Source: CAZUVM01 sp964623885
Lineage (GTDB): Bacteria; Verrucomicrobiota; Verrucomicrobiia; Limisphaerales; UBA8199
Direction of reading: 5' to 3'
Assembly: GCA_964623885.1 (NCBI GenBank)
Contig: CAZUVM010000086.1
Span: 1-7,738 of the forward strand
Length of the DNA: 7,738 nt
Below the pieces are notes generated by a model that searched no databases, was not told the DNA's origin, and saw only the letters and a list, made by a program, of their open reading frames with translations. Positions 1-6,010 of this stretch are shown in pieces (within the stretch, counting starts at the first letter, position 1; each line of letters starts with the position of its first letter). The translations under genes were made by a program, and so were the position numbers.

Positions 1-438
1 TATGTCGGAGTCTCCATCCTCGCCGGCTTTGTGGTGTTTTTCTGGTATCCCTTGATCGCGCGCCTGAATAATCCCGTGCTGTGGTTCGATGCCGTGGGCC
101 TGGCGTTTTTCGCAGTCGCGGGTGCGCAAAAGGCGCTGGTCCATGGAATGCATCCGGCGATGGCGGCACTGCTCGGCATGTTAACCGGTATCGGCGGTGG
201 CATGCTGCGCGACATCCTTGTAACTGATATCCCGGTCGTTTTGCGTGCCGACCTGTATGCGCTTGCTGCACTTGCTGCCGCGATTGTTGTGACTGTAGGG
301 CACCTGTTCCACATCTCGCCAATTGTCACAACGGTTATTGGCGGCATTCTGTGTTTCGCGTTGCGCTATATGGCCATCCGCCACGGCTGGCATCTGCCCA
401 CTACCTGGCCGCCGCGAGGCCAATCCGGAAATTCATGA
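1..438 (+). CDS. UPF0126 / TRIC-type membrane channel or glycine transporter, C-terminal part (5' end outside window)
   Basis: The frame is open from base 1, so the start lies upstream; 145 residues are visible. Alternating hydrophobic stretches give about four or five membrane-spanning segments. The motif GIGGGMLRDIL (about residues 63-73 of the visible part) is the Gly-rich plus Arg-Asp signature of the second UPF0126 repeat. Proteins of this family are inner-membrane, about 200 residues long, built from two three-helix repeats, related to trimeric intracellular cation channels, and in Escherichia coli linked to glycine uptake (YicG/YadS). Substrate or ion here cannot be read from the sequence. 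The first repeat is missing only because the window begins inside the gene. The TGA at 436-438 is 4 nt before the cupin start, so the two genes are probably co-transcribed. Family assignment is firm; function is inferred. Confidence 0.88.
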   Translation, partial: YVGVSILAGFVVFFWYPLIARLNNPVLWFDAVGLAFFAVAGAQKALVHGMHPAMAALLGMLTGIGGGMLRDILVTDIPVVLRADLYALAALAAAIVVTVGHLFHISPIVTTVIGGILCFALRYMAIRHGWHLPTTWPPRGQSGNS

Positions 439-442
439 AAGT

Positions 443-904
443 ATGAAACCAATTCAAGGCTACCATATTATTGAGCCGAAAGATCTCTTCTGGCGCCCCT
501 CGAACTTGATGCAGATCCCCAACGCGGACTATCTGGAGCGCACCAGAAGCGAAAATATCAGCGCTCGGCTCTGGCGACTGCCACCCAAAAGCGCCAACAC
601 GCTGCACAAGCATATCCGGCAGGAGGAGTTTTACTTCGTGCTGGAAGGAGTGGGCCGCATGCGGGTGGGCGACAAGACGCTAACGGTCCCGAAGTACGGC
701 GGCGTGCTGGTCGGGCCGGACCAGTTGCGCCAGGTATTCAACGACACTGAAGCTGAAGTGCTGTGGCTCATCGTTGGCGCGCCGGAGGAACTTGAGTTTT
801 TGCTGGGCTCGAAATCGAAGATGGATCTTTCGCTCATTTACCCGGTGGATCCCAAACAACTGCCCGAGGAGCTGGCCGACGTGGAGTGGCCGCCGAAGAA
901 GTGA
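443..904 (+). CDS. Single-domain cupin protein with an incomplete second metal motif
   Basis: A 153-residue protein starting with MKPIQGYHII at the ATG at 443. A longer in-frame reading from 323 is rejected because it overlaps the upstream membrane gene and adds non-homologous residues. Cupin motif 1 is clear: H55-x-H57-x3/4-E61/E62 followed by G69 (HKHIRQEEFYFVLEG). Motif 2 runs through GGVLVGPDQLRQVFND (residues 86-101), but the usual metal-binding His is Arg at residue 96, leaving three of the four standard ligands. I have the impression that small stand-alone cupins with 'P-x-x-x-R-Q-V-x-N' exist as a subgroup; this is recollection only. The tail ending EWPPKK is polar. No enzymatic or sensory role can be assigned. 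It lies 4 nt after the UPF0126 gene with only a weak purine-rich ribosome site, suggesting translational coupling, and converges with DUF1810 across 26 bp. Confidence 0.85.
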   Translation: MKPIQGYHIIEPKDLFWRPSNLMQIPNADYLERTRSENISARLWRLPPKSANTLHKHIRQEEFYFVLEGVGRMRVGDKTLTVPKYGGVLVGPDQLRQVFNDTEAEVLWLIVGAPEELEFLLGSKSKMDLSLIYPVDPKQLPEELADVEWPPKK

Positions 905-930
905 TGGAAAACAGAACGGGCCAGGTCGCG

Positions 931-1380
931 TTAAATCGAGCCTCGCTGCTGTAAAATCTCAATCGTCCTCTGGTCCGGTTCGCCTTCAAAATACTGGTCG
1001 AGTACCCGACTGAACACCGAATCAGCAGGTGAAGCACTCGCGAAAAGCGTCATGCTCGAACGCAGTTTCAAATCGTCCGGATAGCCGAAGATTTCCGCCG
1101 CCGATTTGCCTTCGATCTCCAGCAAGGCCTCAGCACATTCGCGCAGGCGTTTTCCAAGGAGAGGGTGATCGAGGTATCCCTTGACTTCGTCCTTGCTCTT
1201 GATGGCGTAGAACTTGGCCGTTGAACTGTAGCCCAGTCCATCAATCTGAGGAAAGATGAACCACATCCAATGGCTGCTCTTACGCCCCAGCCTTAGTTCG
1301 GCCAGTGCACGTGGATAAACCTCCTCCTGCGCTTGAACAAAACGACTCAGATCAGAACGATCATCGGGCCCCGTGACCAT
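931..1380 (-). CDS. DUF1810 family protein
   Basis: A 149-residue soluble protein, the usual length for the family. It begins with LSRFVQAQEEVYPRALAEL (about residues 11-29), then the hallmark GRKSSHWMWFIFPQIDGLG (32-50), SSTAKFYAI (52-60), and the later DDLKLRSSMTLF (102-113), all diagnostic of DUF1810. Family members are sometimes mislabelled 'calpastatin'; no biochemical role is established that I can rely on. No signal peptide or membrane segment is present. The ATG at 1380 is chosen because the conserved block starts about ten residues later, the normal spacing. It has no clear Shine-Dalgarno site. It points away from the LURP-one-related gene (129 bp between starts) and toward the cupin gene, so it is probably its own transcription unit. 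Confidence 0.9.
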   Translation of the reverse strand: MVTGPDDRSDLSRFVQAQEEVYPRALAELRLGRKSSHWMWFIFPQIDGLGYSSTAKFYAIKSKDEVKGYLDHPLLGKRLRECAEALLEIEGKSAAEIFGYPDDLKLRSSMTLFASASPADSVFSRVLDQYFEGEPDQRTIEILQQRGSI

Positions 1381-1509
1381 GGGAGATTTATGGTCCGCAG
1401 CAACCGTGAAAGCAAGTGAACAGGCGGCCAGTGGCGGAATCGCTTGTCAGCAGGGCACCAGTTGGGAACCGAGCTTGTGCGCCGTTGGCTGTCGGTGCCA
1501 TCTTGCATT

Positions 1510-2001
1510 ATGCGTTACATGATGAAGCAGAAGCTGTTTTCCTGGGGCGACGACTTCACCATCAAGAACGAAGCTGGCGAACCGGTTTACTTCGTCGATG
1601 GCAGAGCCTTTAGCATCGGCGAAAAGCTTTCGTTCCAAGACATGCAAAAGAACGAATTGGCCTTTATCCGTCAGAGACTGCTGTCCTGGGGACCAACTTA
1701 CGAGATCACCCGGAACGACGAGCTGGCGGCAGTGGTTAAAAAGCATTTATTCACTCTGTTTCGCTGCAAGTTCACCGTGGATGTGCCTGGACCTGATGAC
1801 CTGGAGGCGCAGGGCAGTTTCCTGGACATGGAATACACGTTCAGCCGGGCGGGAGAAACCATCGCCGAGGTATCAAAGCGGTGGTTTTCATTTACCGACA
1901 CGTACGGGGTGGATATCAGCGAAGGCCAGGATGATGTGCTGATCCTGGCCAGCACCGTTGTTATCGATATGGTTTGCCATTCTGATCGCAAACATGGTTG
2001 A
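1510..2001 (+). CDS. LURP-one-related (LOR / YxjI-like, Tubby C2-type) protein
   Basis: A 163-residue protein beginning MRYMMKQKLFSWGDDF. An in-frame ATG 66 bp upstream would add 22 residues, but LOR/YxjI proteins characteristically begin M-R-Y-x-M-K-Q-K, so 1510 is the likely start. Repeated strand-like blocks follow: FTIKNEAGEPVYFVDG (16-31), SFQDMQKNELAFI (41-53), LLSWGPTYEI (57-66), VVKKHLFTLFRCKFTVDVPG (75-94) and WFSFTDTYGVDI (125-136). The end, DDVLILASTVVIDMVCH (141-157), is the hydrophobic helix that fills the barrel in Tubby C2-like folds. Plant homologues include the LURP1 defence proteins; bacterial members have no settled function and are proposed to bind lipids or act at membranes. 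It lies 31 bp before an exported DUF4832 gene, a likely operon. No clear ribosome-binding site is visible. Confidence 0.9.
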   Translation: MRYMMKQKLFSWGDDFTIKNEAGEPVYFVDGRAFSIGEKLSFQDMQKNELAFIRQRLLSWGPTYEITRNDELAAVVKKHLFTLFRCKFTVDVPGPDDLEAQGSFLDMEYTFSRAGETIAEVSKRWFSFTDTYGVDISEGQDDVLILASTVVIDMVCHSDRKHG

Positions 2002-2032
2002 CCGGTTCACTGGCCCACTGCAGACACTGCTC

Positions 2033-3412
2033 ATGAAAATCCATCTGCAAACCTGGCTTGCTCTGGGTATGCTCTTGATGGCGTATTCCCCGATAGCCCA
2101 AGCCGCTTCCTCGGAGAGTCCGGCGACGAATTGGGTTGTCCGAACCTTCCGCGAGGTGGACACAATCTTTGCCAATCCCGGCCAGGGTTGGATGAGCCAG
2201 TCCCGCACTCCGAGCACTAGTCCACGCTTCCCGTGTTCGGTGGTCTATATCCGGTTCAACTGGGCTGACATGGAACCGGAGCGAGGCAAGTTCAATTGGC
2301 GGATCATTGATGACGTGATCGCCGCCTGGAGACCGCACGGAGCCACAGTGGCGTTTCGAGTCATGACCTGCAATGCCCATAGTTCGGGCTATTACGCTTC
2401 GCCCAAGTGGCTTTTTGACTCCGGTTGCAAAGGTTTCGAGTACCTGGTTGGCGGTGACGACCCGACCAGCGGCGGCAAACGCATCCCGCGGATCGAACCT
2501 GACTACGCCGACTCACTCTATCTGGCAAGGCACGGGGAGTTTTTGAAAGTCTTGGGTGAGCGTTACGACGGGAATCCTGGGGCGGCATTCCTCGATATCG
2601 GTTCCTACGGTGTTTGGGGTGAATGGCACACAAGTCACCCAGCGCCCGTCGAAGTGCGAGAACGGATCGTGGATCTTTACCTGCAAGCCTTCCGCCGGAC
2701 GCCCATGGTGTTCATGTCCGATGATGCCGAGGTGTTGAAATATGCCCTGGCGCACGGGACCGGGTTTCGCCGGGACGGTGTTGGGTCGCCCTGGCACGAG
2801 CAGAACTGGATTGGTTCAAAGAGGTATGCCGGGGTGCCGGATATGGCCGAAACTTGGCAGCGGGCGCCGGTGGTCTTTGAATGGTTTGGAAACTACGAGT
2901 ATTTGCAGTCGAAAGGGTGGTCCTTCGATGCGGCGGTCAATTTCATGCTCAGCAACCACGTTACGCTGATCAATGACAACATCGGGCGTTTTCCACCCGA
3001 AGCCATGCCCCAACTGGAGAGGTTGGCGCGCCTGGCGGGCGCTCGGTTGGTGTTGCGCGAAGTGGCGCACGAGAAAGAACTGACACCCGGCAGCGCGCTT
3101 CATCTGCAGATGAAGTGGGCCAACACTGGCGTGGGCAAGCTGTATTGGCCGTACACCCTGCAAATCACGCTGACGGACTCCTCAGGGAAGGTTTGCTTTA
3201 GGACCGCTGGGAAGGCTGACCCCCGCCAGTGGTTGCCAGGAGAGCATCCGGTCTCGGAGTCGCTCGAACTCCCTGCCACGCTCCGGGCTGGCGAATATGG
3301 GCTGGCGGTGGGGTTGGTCGATCCCGCGGGCCAACGCGGCCCCTTTTTGTTAGCAATCGATTCACCCGAAAGCGACGGTCGCTATTCCGTGAGCCGGCTG
3401 ACGATCAAGTGA
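2033..3412 (+). CDS. Secreted DUF4832-type predicted glycoside hydrolase (TIM barrel plus C-terminal beta domain)
   Basis: A 459-residue protein. The ATG at 2033 is chosen because it gives a clean Sec signal peptide: Lys2, hydrophobic core LALGMLLMA, and AQA at 22-24 for signal peptidase I. The mature protein opens with NPGQGWM (48-54), then VVYIRFNWADMEPERGKFNW (70-89), which resembles the 'W-x-x-x-E-P-x-x-G' strand of TIM-barrel hydrolases, then ERYDGNP (176-182) and DIGSYGVWGEWH (188-199). These are characteristic of DUF4832/DUF4874-type proteins, often annotated beta-galactosidase-like. Glu197 (GEWH) is a candidate acid/base and Glu283 (VVFEWFG) a candidate nucleophile; both are inferred from position only. 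About residues 340-459 form a beta-rich C-terminal domain. A periplasmic or extracellular polysaccharide-related role is likely; the substrate is unknown. It sits 31 bp after the LURP-one-related gene. Confidence 0.85.
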   Translation: MKIHLQTWLALGMLLMAYSPIAQAASSESPATNWVVRTFREVDTIFANPGQGWMSQSRTPSTSPRFPCSVVYIRFNWADMEPERGKFNWRIIDDVIAAWRPHGATVAFRVMTCNAHSSGYYASPKWLFDSGCKGFEYLVGGDDPTSGGKRIPRIEPDYADSLYLARHGEFLKVLGERYDGNPGAAFLDIGSYGVWGEWHTSHPAPVEVRERIVDLYLQAFRRTPMVFMSDDAEVLKYALAHGTGFRRDGVGSPWHEQNWIGSKRYAGVPDMAETWQRAPVVFEWFGNYEYLQSKGWSFDAAVNFMLSNHVTLINDNIGRFPPEAMPQLERLARLAGARLVLREVAHEKELTPGSALHLQMKWANTGVGKLYWPYTLQITLTDSSGKVCFRTAGKADPRQWLPGEHPVSESLELPATLRAGEYGLAVGLVDPAGQRGPFLLAIDSPESDGRYSVSRLTIK

Positions 3413-3471
3413 GGACCGGCTAGTTCACCGTCGATTATCGAGCGGCCCCTGGATGGGGGTGACTGTTGATC

Positions 3472-3816
3472 TCACGTATTCGGCTCTGCCTTGACGTATA
3501 TTTCTCTCGGCGCTTTATCGAAATACTTGAACAGCGCCGGGCAAAGCCAGCCTTCCATTTTGAAATCGGGGGAAAAATACCAGTTGCCGCCATACTCTTC
3601 ACGCGCCCACTCCAACTTCACTTTGTAGCCGGGGAATGGTGTTGCAGAAAAGAGCAGGCGAAAGCCTTTCTCAGCGTTGGGGATGTCGCTCACCAGGACA
3701 TCGATCATTGTGTCCGCGCCTGAAACGAAGGGTTCTTTGTCGAGGCCGACGCGCGCATCGTCGAAGACCCACATGCCCTCATATCGGTAAGGAACGATGA
3801 GGTTGATGGCGTTCAT
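3472..3816 (-). CDS. DUF6717 family protein, third gene of the zeta toxin operon
   Basis: A 114-residue soluble protein. Conserved blocks are MNAINLIVPYRYEGMWVFDD (1-20), VGLDKEPFVSGADTMIDVL (23-41), NAEKGFRLLFSATPFPGY (47-64) and GGNWYFSPDFKMEGWLCPAL (76-95), matching what I know as DUF6717, a small uncharacterised family at its normal length. It is rich in aromatic residues and glycine, probably a compact beta fold. Its ATG overlaps the stop of the zeta-like kinase gene in an ATGA junction (3813-3816), implying translational coupling. Position suggests it acts with the kinase, perhaps as a neutralising or accessory protein, but no family knowledge supports a specific activity, and DUF6717 may also occur elsewhere without a toxin partner. 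It converges with the DUF4832 gene across 59 bp. Confidence 0.8.
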   Translation of the reverse strand: MNAINLIVPYRYEGMWVFDDARVGLDKEPFVSGADTMIDVLVSDIPNAEKGFRLLFSATPFPGYKVKLEWAREEYGGNWYFSPDFKMEGWLCPALFKYFDKAPREIYVKAEPNT

Positions 3817-4436
3817 TTGATCAAATCACGCAGCCATAGTGGAATTAGCTCGGCGGACCATTCCAAACGACCATTTTCGAATACCGCGACTATCCGGAAC
3901 GGCGACTTTAAATCACCGTTATCGAAGATTAGAACGTACGGCAACTGGCTGATCGCCGCCTTTAAATTCGCCATGGTTCGTGGAAACCGCGACACCAACT
4001 TCTCCGAGGGCACATCGTGGCCTCCTTGGGACACGCGCATCGCCACTCGCTGCTCCGATGTTTCCGGCCCGGCTATGCCGATAAAGCATAGCACGACCGT
4101 ATATCCGGATTGGGCCGCTTCTTTTAGAAATCCCACTTTGTCGCCGACGGGATCGGAGAAAACGGTCTCGAACACAAAGCTCTCGTGTTGCCTAACCAAT
4201 TCCTGCCGTAGTTGCGTGATAACCTTGGCAGCTTCGTACGCCTCGATTTCCAGTTCCCGCGCGACTTCATCCGCATTGAGAAAACGCAAACCGGCTGGTT
4301 TGAGATGGGAATGAAAAAACGTTGTCTTGCCCGCGCCATTCGGCCCAGCCAGGGCGACGAGAACGGGCCGACGGTCGAGAACCTGGCTCAGCTTTGCCAG
4401 TCCTTCTGCTGGATCGGACTTGCGCCGACCTTTCAC
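3813..4436 (-). CDS. Zeta toxin / COG4185-type P-loop kinase (predicted toxin)
   Basis: A 207-residue protein with Walker A motif GPNGAGKTT at 31-39 (catalytic Lys37). It is followed by NADE (54-57), a zeta-like site for a catalytic acid or base, and SFVFETVFSD (86-95), like the substrate-binding segment of zeta toxins. RVAMRVSQGGHDVPSEKL (130-147) is the Arg-rich lid typical of COG4185 'predicted ABC-type ATPase' proteins, which are kinases rather than transporters. Well-studied zeta toxins phosphorylate UDP-N-acetylglucosamine and so block peptidoglycan synthesis; whether this branch does the same is unknown. The start is GTG at 4436, overlapping the ParD-like stop as GTGA, so synthesis is coupled to the antitoxin. 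Length is typical and all key residues are present, so the gene looks intact. The cytoplasmic location is inferred. Confidence 0.87.
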   Translation of the reverse strand: MKGRRKSDPAEGLAKLSQVLDRRPVLVALAGPNGAGKTTFFHSHLKPAGLRFLNADEVARELEIEAYEAAKVITQLRQELVRQHESFVFETVFSDPVGDKVGFLKEAAQSGYTVVLCFIGIAGPETSEQRVAMRVSQGGHDVPSEKLVSRFPRTMANLKAAISQLPYVLIFDNGDLKSPFRIVAVFENGRLEWSAELIPLWLRDLIK

Positions 4437-4813
4437 TTGCGCCCGAACTTGGCTTCCTGGAACTTGCGGTTCACGAACCTGCCGGTAGTGCGCCTGCCAT
4501 TCGCCTCGATTCTCACCAGCAGTCCGGGTGAGCCGGACGCCGGCTCGTAATGAGGATAGGGCAACGACTGAAGATGCTCGGTGAGACGTCTGCGGCCTTC
4601 GGTTGAATCAATTGAATTGAGGCACGCGGAAAGCGGCTTAGCTTTCCCAGCTTTGCACAACGACAGCATTTGGTCGCCACGCAACAGAGTCTCGACCGCG
4701 CGCCCCAGCCTGGCCCAAAACTCGATCTGCCCGGCAATGGAGCGCTGGGTCGCCTCACCCATTAGGCGCGCGTCCAGGACCAGCGCGTCTGAAACCTTCA
4801 CCGGTTGACTCAT
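4433..4813 (-). CDS. ParD-like ribbon-helix-helix antitoxin
   Basis: A 126-residue protein with the ParD-like antitoxin pattern PVKVSDALVLDARL (4-17), then TQRSIAGQIEFWARLGRAVE (22-41). This is the short strand plus two helices of a ribbon-helix-helix DNA-binding fold, expected to dimerise. The second half is longer than in classical ParD and ends PGLLVRIEANGRRTTGRFVN (96-115), a block I associate with ParD-like proteins paired with COG4185 kinases; it probably contacts the toxin. It is the first gene of a tight operon with the zeta-like kinase (GTGA overlap) and DUF6717. A perfect inverted repeat inside the promoter just upstream supports autorepression. There is no Shine-Dalgarno sequence before the ATG, fitting a leaderless transcript. 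Confidence 0.87.
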   Translation of the reverse strand: MSQPVKVSDALVLDARLMGEATQRSIAGQIEFWARLGRAVETLLRGDQMLSLCKAGKAKPLSACLNSIDSTEGRRRLTEHLQSLPYPHYEPASGSPGLLVRIEANGRRTTGRFVNRKFQEAKFGRK

Positions 4814-4819
4814 GGCAAT

Positions 4820-4848
4820 AAGGTAGCAAAATGCTACCTAAATGTCAA
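4820..4848 (-). promoter_or_regulatory. Predicted promoter of the ParD-like/zeta/DUF6717 operon
   Basis: On the minus strand a perfect -35 hexamer TTGACA (4848-4843) is followed after 17 bp by TACCTT (4825-4820), a 3-of-6 match to a -10. Only six bases (ATTGCC) separate this from the ATG at 4813, so transcription would begin at or next to the start codon. The -10 is weak, but the -35, spacing and overlap with the operator make this the best promoter candidate in the window. It sits in the 50-bp gap after the TfoX-domain gene. Confidence 0.55.
4821..4839. promoter_or_regulatory. Inverted-repeat operator overlapping the toxin-antitoxin promoter
   Basis: AGGTAGCA and TGCTACCT form a perfect 8-bp inverted repeat with a 3-bp AAA spacer. 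It covers the predicted spacer and -10 of the antitoxin promoter. Ribbon-helix-helix antitoxins usually bind such palindromes as dimers and repress their own operon, so the ParD-like protein is the likely ligand. The repeat is seen directly; the protein partner is inferred. Confidence 0.65.
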
Positions 4849-4863
4849 TGAACGGACGGTCCT

Positions 4864-5214
4864 TCATCTTTTAGACCGCTTATGCTTGCCGCCTTTGGCG
4901 GACGCTGCCACGTCGATGGCCCTTTTCACCCACCTCTCCAGTTGAGCGACATCTTCCACCACATCGGCCGGGACCTCGTAATAACCCATCGCGCTATCCT
5001 CGCCGAATGGCCGAAACGGCTCCATTCCCCGCTGTTCGAAATCGGGGCGCGTGGCGTCATCCACTTTGAAGTACAGCCGGTCCTCCGCGATCAGGGCGAA
5101 GAACAGTCCATGGGCATAAATCCCAACGCCGCCAAACATGGACTTACCGGTCACGGGTGTGACCCGGCCCAATTGTTAGAGCACAAACTCGCGATAGCTT
5201 TGAGATACGGCCAT
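4864..5214 (-). pseudogene. TfoX N-terminal-domain protein interrupted by in-frame TAA at codon 13
   Basis: From the ATG at 5214 the frame reads MAVSQSYREFVL, a TAA (5178-5176), then QLGRVTPVTGKSMFGGVGIY and on to the TGA at 4864-4866. TfoX N-terminal-domain proteins have just this order: a short helix ending F-V-x-x-x-L, then G-x-V, MFGG-x-G-x-Y, FALIAEDRLYFKVDD, and YYEVPADVVED. The pieces on both sides of the stop are in the same frame and together give about 116 residues, the normal family length, so one substitution (for example from GAA or CAA) explains the break. Translation could restart at the TTG at 5172, giving 102 residues without the first helix, but no ribosome site precedes it. 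The domain is named for the competence regulator TfoX/Sxy; stand-alone copies have unknown function. A sequencing error or readthrough remains possible. The ATG lies 3 nt after the 56-aa gene. Confidence 0.8.
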
Positions 5215-5217
5215 AGG

Positions 5218-5388
5218 TTATTCGGTTTCAGTGGTGTTGGGATCTGGCCGGCGCCAAATGCGTTGTGCATCTTTATAAATCTCGCGCACGCGATGGAAGG
5301 GTACTCGATGCACTTGGCCTTCCGGATCCATCAATTGAAACGTTGAGGGGCTGTCCTCGGGAAACGTCAACTCCTTCAGCGGGACCAT
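5218..5388 (-). CDS. 56-residue small protein with a DUF504-like C-terminus
   Basis: ATG at 5388 to TAA at 5218-5220, a frame too short for many gene callers. It reads MVPLKELTFPEDSPSTFQLM, then DPEGQVHRVPFHRVREIYKD and AQRIWRRPDP. The pattern 'V/I-P-F-H-R-V/I-R-E-I ... I/V-W-R-R' is what I know from the end of DUF504, a small domain often placed next to RNA-repair-type enzymes; the N-terminal half does not obviously fit. The sequence is protein-like and well balanced, whereas the overlapping tail of the DUF2290 frame (5273-5388) looks random, so I prefer this frame here. An AAGGA purine stretch lies about 15 nt upstream, rather far for a ribosome site. The TfoX-domain ATG follows 3 nt after its stop, so the two were probably co-translated. 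Confidence 0.6.
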   Translation of the reverse strand: MVPLKELTFPEDSPSTFQLMDPEGQVHRVPFHRVREIYKDAQRIWRRPDPNTTETE

Positions 5389-6010
5389 GATGATTCGGTT
5401 CTTTCCTTATTTCATCCCAACTTTGTTGCAAGGTCGAACGCACATGCCTTATAAATAGGGGGCGTGGGCGTTTTTCGCGTCCGTCGCCGGAAGGGGATAG
5501 CCGACAGAGTGTTTTCTCATCTACAAAATACCGATCGAAGCGGTTCACAAATCCACGCTCCTCACGGCGAAGGCGTCCATTCTCCCAGGAAGGGCTGTAG
5601 TATAGTTTTACTATTAGCAACGTGAAGCTCCGAGGCGTAAGACGGCGGCTGACCGGCCATCGATTTTCGCCGTGCATGCCGATGTGAAGGTGGGCCGCTG
5701 GATGCATCAGCCGGACATATGCCGGACAATCTAGGTCGAATCGGATTAGAGGGCGTGTCACCTCGTAAGGCTGCTCCGATAGCAGGTCTGAGTATTCCTC
5801 GAAATTAATCACCCCCTCTTGAAGGAATTCGTCGAGTTCACGCGCTTGCGTTTCGGTGTTGAGAAATGGGTTAGGGTAATAACCGAACCTGTAATGATGC
5901 TTTTCAGCGTAGCTGAACTGCAGATAAGAATAATCCGCCAGAAGAAAGTTATAGTCCGAGTTGCGGAGCCCGCACAAATAAAGGTCTCGATACAAAGTAT
6001 CAGGCGTCAA
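5273..6010 (-). CDS. DUF2290-family protein, apparently lacking its N-terminus and with an abnormal tail
   Basis: About 245 residues from a TTG at 6010. The recognisable DUF2290 core is LIRFDLD (88-94), HPAAHLHIG (103-111), NRWPVSRRLTP (116-126), then FTLLIVKLYY (129-138), a conserved hydrophobic strand. Upstream, LRNSDYNFLLADYSYLQFSY resembles the family's middle section, so some 50-80 N-terminal residues seen in relatives seem absent. The frame can be extended only to a TAG near 6094, with no ATG or GTG, 7 bp from the preceding gene's stop. The last 38 residues overlap the 56-aa gene in another frame and look non-native; a TAA in an alternative frame at 5409-5407 would end the protein near residue 201 if one base were gained or lost. 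Function is unknown. Treat as a degraded gene or one with an unusual start. Confidence 0.6.
   Translation of the reverse strand: MTPDTLYRDLYLCGLRNSDYNFLLADYSYLQFSYAEKHHYRFGYYPNPFLNTETQARELDEFLQEGVINFEEYSDLLSEQPYEVTRPLIRFDLDCPAYVRLMHPAAHLHIGMHGENRWPVSRRLTPRSFTLLIVKLYYSPSWENGRLRREERGFVNRFDRYFVDEKTLCRLSPSGDGREKRPRPLFIRHVRSTLQQSWDEIRKEPNHHGPAEGVDVSRGQPLNVSIDGSGRPSASSTLPSRARDL

Noticed and set aside
323..442. N-terminal extension of the cupin frame upstream of 443
   Set aside because: It overlaps the UPF0126 coding frame by more than 100 bp and its residues do not look like part of a cupin; the ATG at 443 fits the spacing after the upstream stop.
1444..1509. 22-residue N-terminal extension of the LURP-one-related protein
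   Set aside because: Family members begin at the M-R-Y-x-M-K-Q-K block, which is at 1510.
3413..3471. CCCC-TGGAT-GGGG hairpin in the convergent gap after the DUF4832 gene as a terminator
   Set aside because: The stem is only 4 bp and no T-tract follows on either strand.
3817..4314. Plus-strand 165-aa frame opposite the zeta-like kinase
   Set aside because: It is antisense to a gene with clear Walker A and lid motifs; its own translation is Ser/Arg-rich and shows no family features.
4882..5346. Plus-strand 154-aa frame opposite the TfoX-domain and 56-aa genes
   Set aside because: The minus strand carries clear TfoX motifs across the same bases; the plus translation has no recognisable domain.
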